Shown here: piece after piece, positions 5,529-7,539 of the stretch
Layout: every line of letters begins with the position of its first letter
How positions within the stretch are numbered: position 1 is the first letter of the stretch
NCBI GenBank assembly: GCA_014360385.1
Contig: JACIXO010000060.1
Span: 1 to 7,539 of the forward strand
Direction of reading: 5' to 3'
From: Actinomycetota bacterium
Lineage (GTDB): Bacteria > Actinomycetota > Humimicrobiia > Humimicrobiales > Humimicrobiaceae
DNA: 7,539 nt
Program-made: the position numbers and the translations under genes
The notes under the pieces: generated by a model
What the model was told of the DNA's origin: nothing
Databases searched by the model: none
What the model saw: the letters and a program-made list of their open reading frames with translations, nothing else

Positions 5529-6644
5529 TTGGAACTTACTCTTAGGGCTTGTGGAAAAATAAATCTGTATCTTAATGTAAAAAAAGGTTACAGGGAAGAT
5601 GGATACCATGAAATAAAATCAATAATGCAGAGTATTGGTCTCTGGGATGAGCTTCACTTTGTGGTTAGCAGGAAAACTAATGCTAATAAAAAGCACAGTA
5701 AGCTTGAGTGCTGTAACCTGGAGTGTTTTACAGATTTTGGTGAGAGTGGAGATGATAAGAGTGGTACGGATAAAGGTATTACTGAAGGTGTGATATCTGG
5801 AAAAACCAATGGAGAAAAAAGAGAGATGTTGAAGAAAAGTAATGCGGGTAGTGAAGGTGTGGATAATGATAGTAAAGTAATAAATAGAGGTGATAGCTCC
5901 AGGGAACAAAATGGTATATACATAACTTCTAAGAATGTAGAGATACCTCTGGATGAAAAAAATCTTGTACATAAGGCTGCACTTTTAGTTATGCAAACAT
6001 TCGGTCTATTAGGTAGTTATGAAATAAATATAAACATAATAAAGCACATCCCTGTATGTGCAGGTCTTGGTGGCGGTAGTGCAGATGCAGCTGCTACAAT
6101 AGTAGCTTTGAATGAGCTTTTTGGTCTAAATATGAAGGAAGAGGAAATGCTTTGTCTTGCAAGCGAAGTAGGTGCAGATGTTCCATTCTGTATAAGTGGA
6201 GGAACAGCACTAGCAGAAGGCAAGGGAGAAAAGATTTCAAAGCTACCAAACTTGCCTTTTTATTGGATAGTTCTTGCATATAATGGTAAAAAATTCTTGT
6301 CCAAGGATGTTTATGAGAAGTTTGATTTAGTCGGTAGGGAAAAAGAAGCAATTCACCACAAATTAGTTGAGAGCATCATTCAGAGAAAGTATGAGGAATT
6401 TTTTAGTTGCCTTGAAAATAGTCTAGAAGAAGTAGTAGTAAAAGAAGATGATAAGATAAGGCTACTTGAGGAAACCGCTCTGGGTGCTGGGGCTATTTTT
6501 GCTCAGATGACTGGAAGTGGACCAACTGTTTTTGCAGTATGCGAAGACTTAAGACAAGCTAAGAAGGTGTGCGAAAGTTTAAAAGGTCTTGCTAATGGAG
6601 TTTTTCTATCACATACTATCTCGAGAAGTCTTGAGTTTGTATAA
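5529..6644 (+). CDS. ispE: 4-(cytidine 5'-diphospho)-2-C-methyl-D-erythritol kinase
   Basis: GHMP-family kinase that phosphorylates CDP-methylerythritol with ATP in the MEP (non-mevalonate) isoprenoid pathway. It starts at TTG 5529 with AGGGG (5514-5518) 10 nt upstream; the protein then begins MELTLRACGKINLYLNV, the normal IspE opening, with K10 matching the conserved catalytic-site lysine. GYHEIKS (25-31), the ATP-binding loop PVCAGLGGGSADAA (175-188), GADVPF with candidate catalytic D217, GGTALAEGKGE and the C-terminal MTGSGPTVFAV are present. At 371 aa it is much longer than the usual ~280-300. The excess is an insertion of about 75 residues at roughly 51-126, rich in Gly, Ser, Asn, Asp, Lys and Glu, placed between two N-terminal beta strands, away from the catalytic motifs. 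It is followed by tRNA-Gln about 100 bp downstream. Confidence 0.96.
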   Translation: MELTLRACGKINLYLNVKKGYREDGYHEIKSIMQSIGLWDELHFVVSRKTNANKKHSKLECCNLECFTDFGESGDDKSGTDKGITEGVISGKTNGEKREMLKKSNAGSEGVDNDSKVINRGDSSREQNGIYITSKNVEIPLDEKNLVHKAALLVMQTFGLLGSYEININIIKHIPVCAGLGGGSADAAATIVALNELFGLNMKEEEMLCLASEVGADVPFCISGGTALAEGKGEKISKLPNLPFYWIVLAYNGKKFLSKDVYEKFDLVGREKEAIHHKLVESIIQRKYEEFFSCLENSLEEVVVKEDDKIRLLEETALGAGAIFAQMTGSGPTVFAVCEDLRQAKKVCESLKGLANGVFLSHTISRSLEFV

Positions 6645-6703
6645 TGGTAGATATCAGTGCTGCGGGAAATGTTTGTTTATTATAGCTCTATGTGTAAGGC
6701 GCG

Positions 6704-6729
6704 TCTGCATATAAGACAAATCTGCATAT
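6704..6729 (+). repeat. 9-bp direct repeat TCTGCATAT before tRNA-Gln
   Basis: TCTGCATAT occurs at 6704-6712 and 6721-6729, a 17-base period, ending 16 bp before the tRNA. It may belong to the tRNA promoter region or be a scar; I could not fit convincing -35/-10 boxes to it. Confidence 0.4.
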
Positions 6730-6745
6730 TGCTTATGGTTTTGGA

Positions 6746-6819
6746 TGGGGAGTAGCCAAGGGGTAAGGCAGCGGACTTTGGATCCGCGATCGGAGGTTCG
6801 AATCCTCCCTCCCCAGCCA
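6746..6819 (+). tRNA. tRNA-Gln (anticodon UUG)
   Basis: A full cloverleaf folds from the sequence. The acceptor stem is TGGGGAG (6746-6752) with CTCCCCA (6809-6815), then the discriminator G and an encoded CCA (6817-6819). The D-arm is GCC/GGC. The anticodon stem GCGGA/TCCGC encloses the loop CTTTGGA with TTG at 6778-6780. The T-arm is GGAGG TTCGAAT CCTCC. The U1-A72 start and the UUG anticodon are typical of bacterial tRNA-Gln. The gene is intact even though a recombinase reading frame runs through it on the other strand. Confidence 0.97.
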
Positions 6820-6906
6820 TATAGAACGATTTTTTAAGTTTTGCGTGTTTATAAGCACATCAAAGGGTTTTTAAGCTCAAATTCTAATGTTTTCCCTCGT
6901 AATCTT

Positions 6907-6960
6907 AAGTTCGAAAGTACAAAATTTATAAGCTTTCTTTTTTGTTCTACTTTCGAACTT
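6907..6960. repeat. 13-bp perfect inverted repeat inside the recombinase remnant
   Basis: AAGTTCGAAAGTA (6907-6919) is the exact reverse complement of TACTTTCGAACTT (6948-6960), with a 28-base loop. It spans codons for the conserved ESSKVE and LSNLR segments, so it may simply follow from codon choice. Confidence 0.6.
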
Positions 6961-7120
6961 TCAAAAAGTTCTGGTGCTCTAGAGCATATATTTAATAGAG
7001 AAATAAGCGTAATAGAGTAGTTTTCATCAGCTTCTGCTAAGTTTTTTAGCCTATATGCTAGCTCATACTGTCTTTGTTTAAGTTCTGTAGCTTTTTGTCA
7101 TATTCATCTTGAGTAATCCT

Positions 7121-7204
7121 CTAGCATCGGCTTATACAGAGTATAATTTAATCTTTCCGAATCCAGGTTGGGTTGAATTTGATGTAAATAATATGTGGAA
7201 TTAA
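7121..7204 (+). pseudogene. FGGY carbohydrate kinase fragment (N-terminal region)
   Basis: The frame reads LASAYTEYNLIFPNPGWVEF then DVNNMWN and a stop. The stretch FPNPGWVEFD followed by MW matches the conserved N-terminal segment of FGGY kinases (xylulokinase/glycerol kinase type, consensus like hPkPGWVEqDPeeiW), normally about residues 25-50 of a ~500-aa protein. The glycine-rich start MxxxGIDxGTT and everything downstream are missing. It abuts the recombinase remnant near 7120 and the metallo-beta-lactamase fragment near 7200. The call rests on about 20 residues, so it is moderate in confidence. Confidence 0.5.
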
Positions 7205-7350
7205 GGTCAATAGCTAATAGTCTTAAAGAGATGGGTGTAAGAAAAGTAGGGCCTACTCATTGTTCGGGGATGAATGCTCAATTAATTTTTAATGAAATAT
7301 ACAAAGACGACTTTATTTATATAAAAACAGGTCAAAAGTTTGAGGTTTGA
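7192..7350 (+). pseudogene. metallo-beta-lactamase-fold hydrolase fragment (C-terminus)
   Basis: The open frame ends in TGA at 7350 and reads LRSIANSLKEMGVRKVGPTH, CSGMNAQLIFNEI and YKDDFIYIKTGQKFEV. This resembles the C-terminal end of MBL-fold proteins of the dihydropteridine-ribofuranosyl-aminobenzene phosphate synthase-like group, with a metal-ligand His in the THCSG motif and a closing xxGxxFEV strand. The upstream ~200 residues, with the HxHxDH motif, are absent, so it cannot be active. Its 3' end overlaps the convergent DUF89 gene by 19 bp. Confidence 0.55.
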
Positions 7351-7539
7351 GCTTTATCTACTACAATATCTCCTAATTTATATCTACTATTAAAACTTTC
7401 TACAACAACTGGACACTTTATTTTAAGTAAAAAGAATATATTTTTTTCTTCATCACTTAAAGCTTCGTAATTTCCTTGCCCTTTAGCTATTATTAAATCA
7501 GCTTTATTATATTCATTTATAAATTCTTTAGAACAAAGC
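7332..7539 (-). CDS. DUF89 / ARMT1-like metal-binding protein, C-terminal part (cut by window edge)
   Basis: 68 codons enter from the right edge and end in TGA at 7334-7332. The sequence contains LCSKEFINEYNKADLIIAKG, then QGNYEALSDEEKNIFFLL, then KIKCPVVVESF, RYKLGDIVVDKA and the tail QTSNF. ADLIIAKGQGNYEAL with FFLLKIKCP is characteristic of the DUF89 family (damage-control phosphatase ARMT1-like metal-binding domain), whose members are about 280-300 aa in prokaryotes. They are thought to hydrolyse damaged phosphometabolites in a metal-dependent way; the substrate here is unknown. The visible part has no lesion. It converges on the MBL fragment and lies outside the + strand housekeeping block. 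Confidence 0.75.
   Translation of the reverse strand, partial: LCSKEFINEYNKADLIIAKGQGNYEALSDEEKNIFFLLKIKCPVVVESFNSRYKLGDIVVDKAQTSNF

Larger units (their letters stand above)
6733..7120 (-). pseudogene. large serine recombinase, C-terminal remnant with two frameshifts
   Basis: Three consecutive minus-strand frames together read as the C-terminal end of a large serine site-specific recombinase: ITQDEYDKK, then ATELKQRQYELAYRLKN, ITLISLLNICSRAPELF, ESSKVEQKRKLINFVLSN and LRLRGKTLEFELK, then KPFDVLINTQNLKNRSIWLG. The frame changes at two places, T5 runs at 7092-7096 and 6868-6872 on the + strand. Adding one A to each A5 run in the coding sense restores a continuous family-like reading. The resolvase catalytic domain and recombinase domain are absent, the homology stopping near 7117-7120. 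After WLG the frame continues REDSNLRSRIQSPLPYPLAT through the antisense of tRNA-Gln and stops at 6735-6733. The product is not functional as it stands; the frameshifts could also include sequencing errors, but the truncation could not. Confidence 0.85.

Noticed and set aside
5619..5972. Antisense frames opposite the ispE insertion
   Set aside because: Their hydrophobic/Thr/Ser content mirrors the A/G-rich insertion, and ispE in the sense frame is clearly real.

Overview
The window reads as a chromosomal segment of a low-GC anaerobic bacterium. It carries five housekeeping genes on the + strand (rsmI, metG, tatD, rsmA, ispE), then tRNA-Gln(UUG), then a short stretch of gene debris and a convergent DUF89 gene. 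The metG-tatD-rsmA-ispE neighbourhood, the MEP-pathway gene ispE, AAGGA/GGAGG ribosome binding sites, use of GTG and TTG starts and a tRNA with encoded CCA all fit a Clostridia-like Firmicute. I cannot name a genus from sequence alone, and other low-GC anaerobic lineages remain possible.

Layout. Positions 1-705 are the 3' part of rsmI, cut by the window edge. Positions 706-1074 are a T/G-rich leader with repeated AATTTTGGCT motifs, a perfect 16-bp palindrome and an extended -10 promoter candidate. Then come metG (1075-2829), a C-poor A/G-rich spacer with two short-repeat clusters, tatD (3120-3998), rsmA (4031-5074), a 454-bp T/G-rich spacer, ispE (5529-6644) and tRNA-Gln (6746-6819).

From 6733 to about 7120 on the minus strand lies the C-terminal end of a large serine recombinase. 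It is broken by two -1 frameshifts, each at an A5 run where A6 would restore the frame, and its reading frame runs antisense through the whole tRNA. It abuts an N-terminal scrap of an FGGY carbohydrate kinase (about 7121-7204, +) and then the last ~50 codons of a metallo-beta-lactamase-fold protein (to 7350, +). A DUF89-type protein enters from the right edge on the minus strand (7332-7539). This looks like the deletion-worn remains of an element at a tRNA-Gln site.

How the genes relate. RsmI (Cm1402) and RsmA (m6,2A1518/1519) both methylate 16S rRNA. MetG charges tRNA-Met. TatD is a metal-dependent nuclease often found beside metG and rsmA. IspE makes isoprenoid precursors. The gene set is ordinary; the proteins and spacers are not. 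MetG, TatD, RsmA and IspE each carry a hydrophilic low-complexity insertion (roughly 20-75 residues) in a loop away from catalytic motifs. Their spacers are unusually long (290-454 bp), repetitive and poor in C on the + strand. No clearly new multi-gene system is visible; the most notable signals are the insertions, the possible operator array before metG and the recombinase/tRNA overlap.
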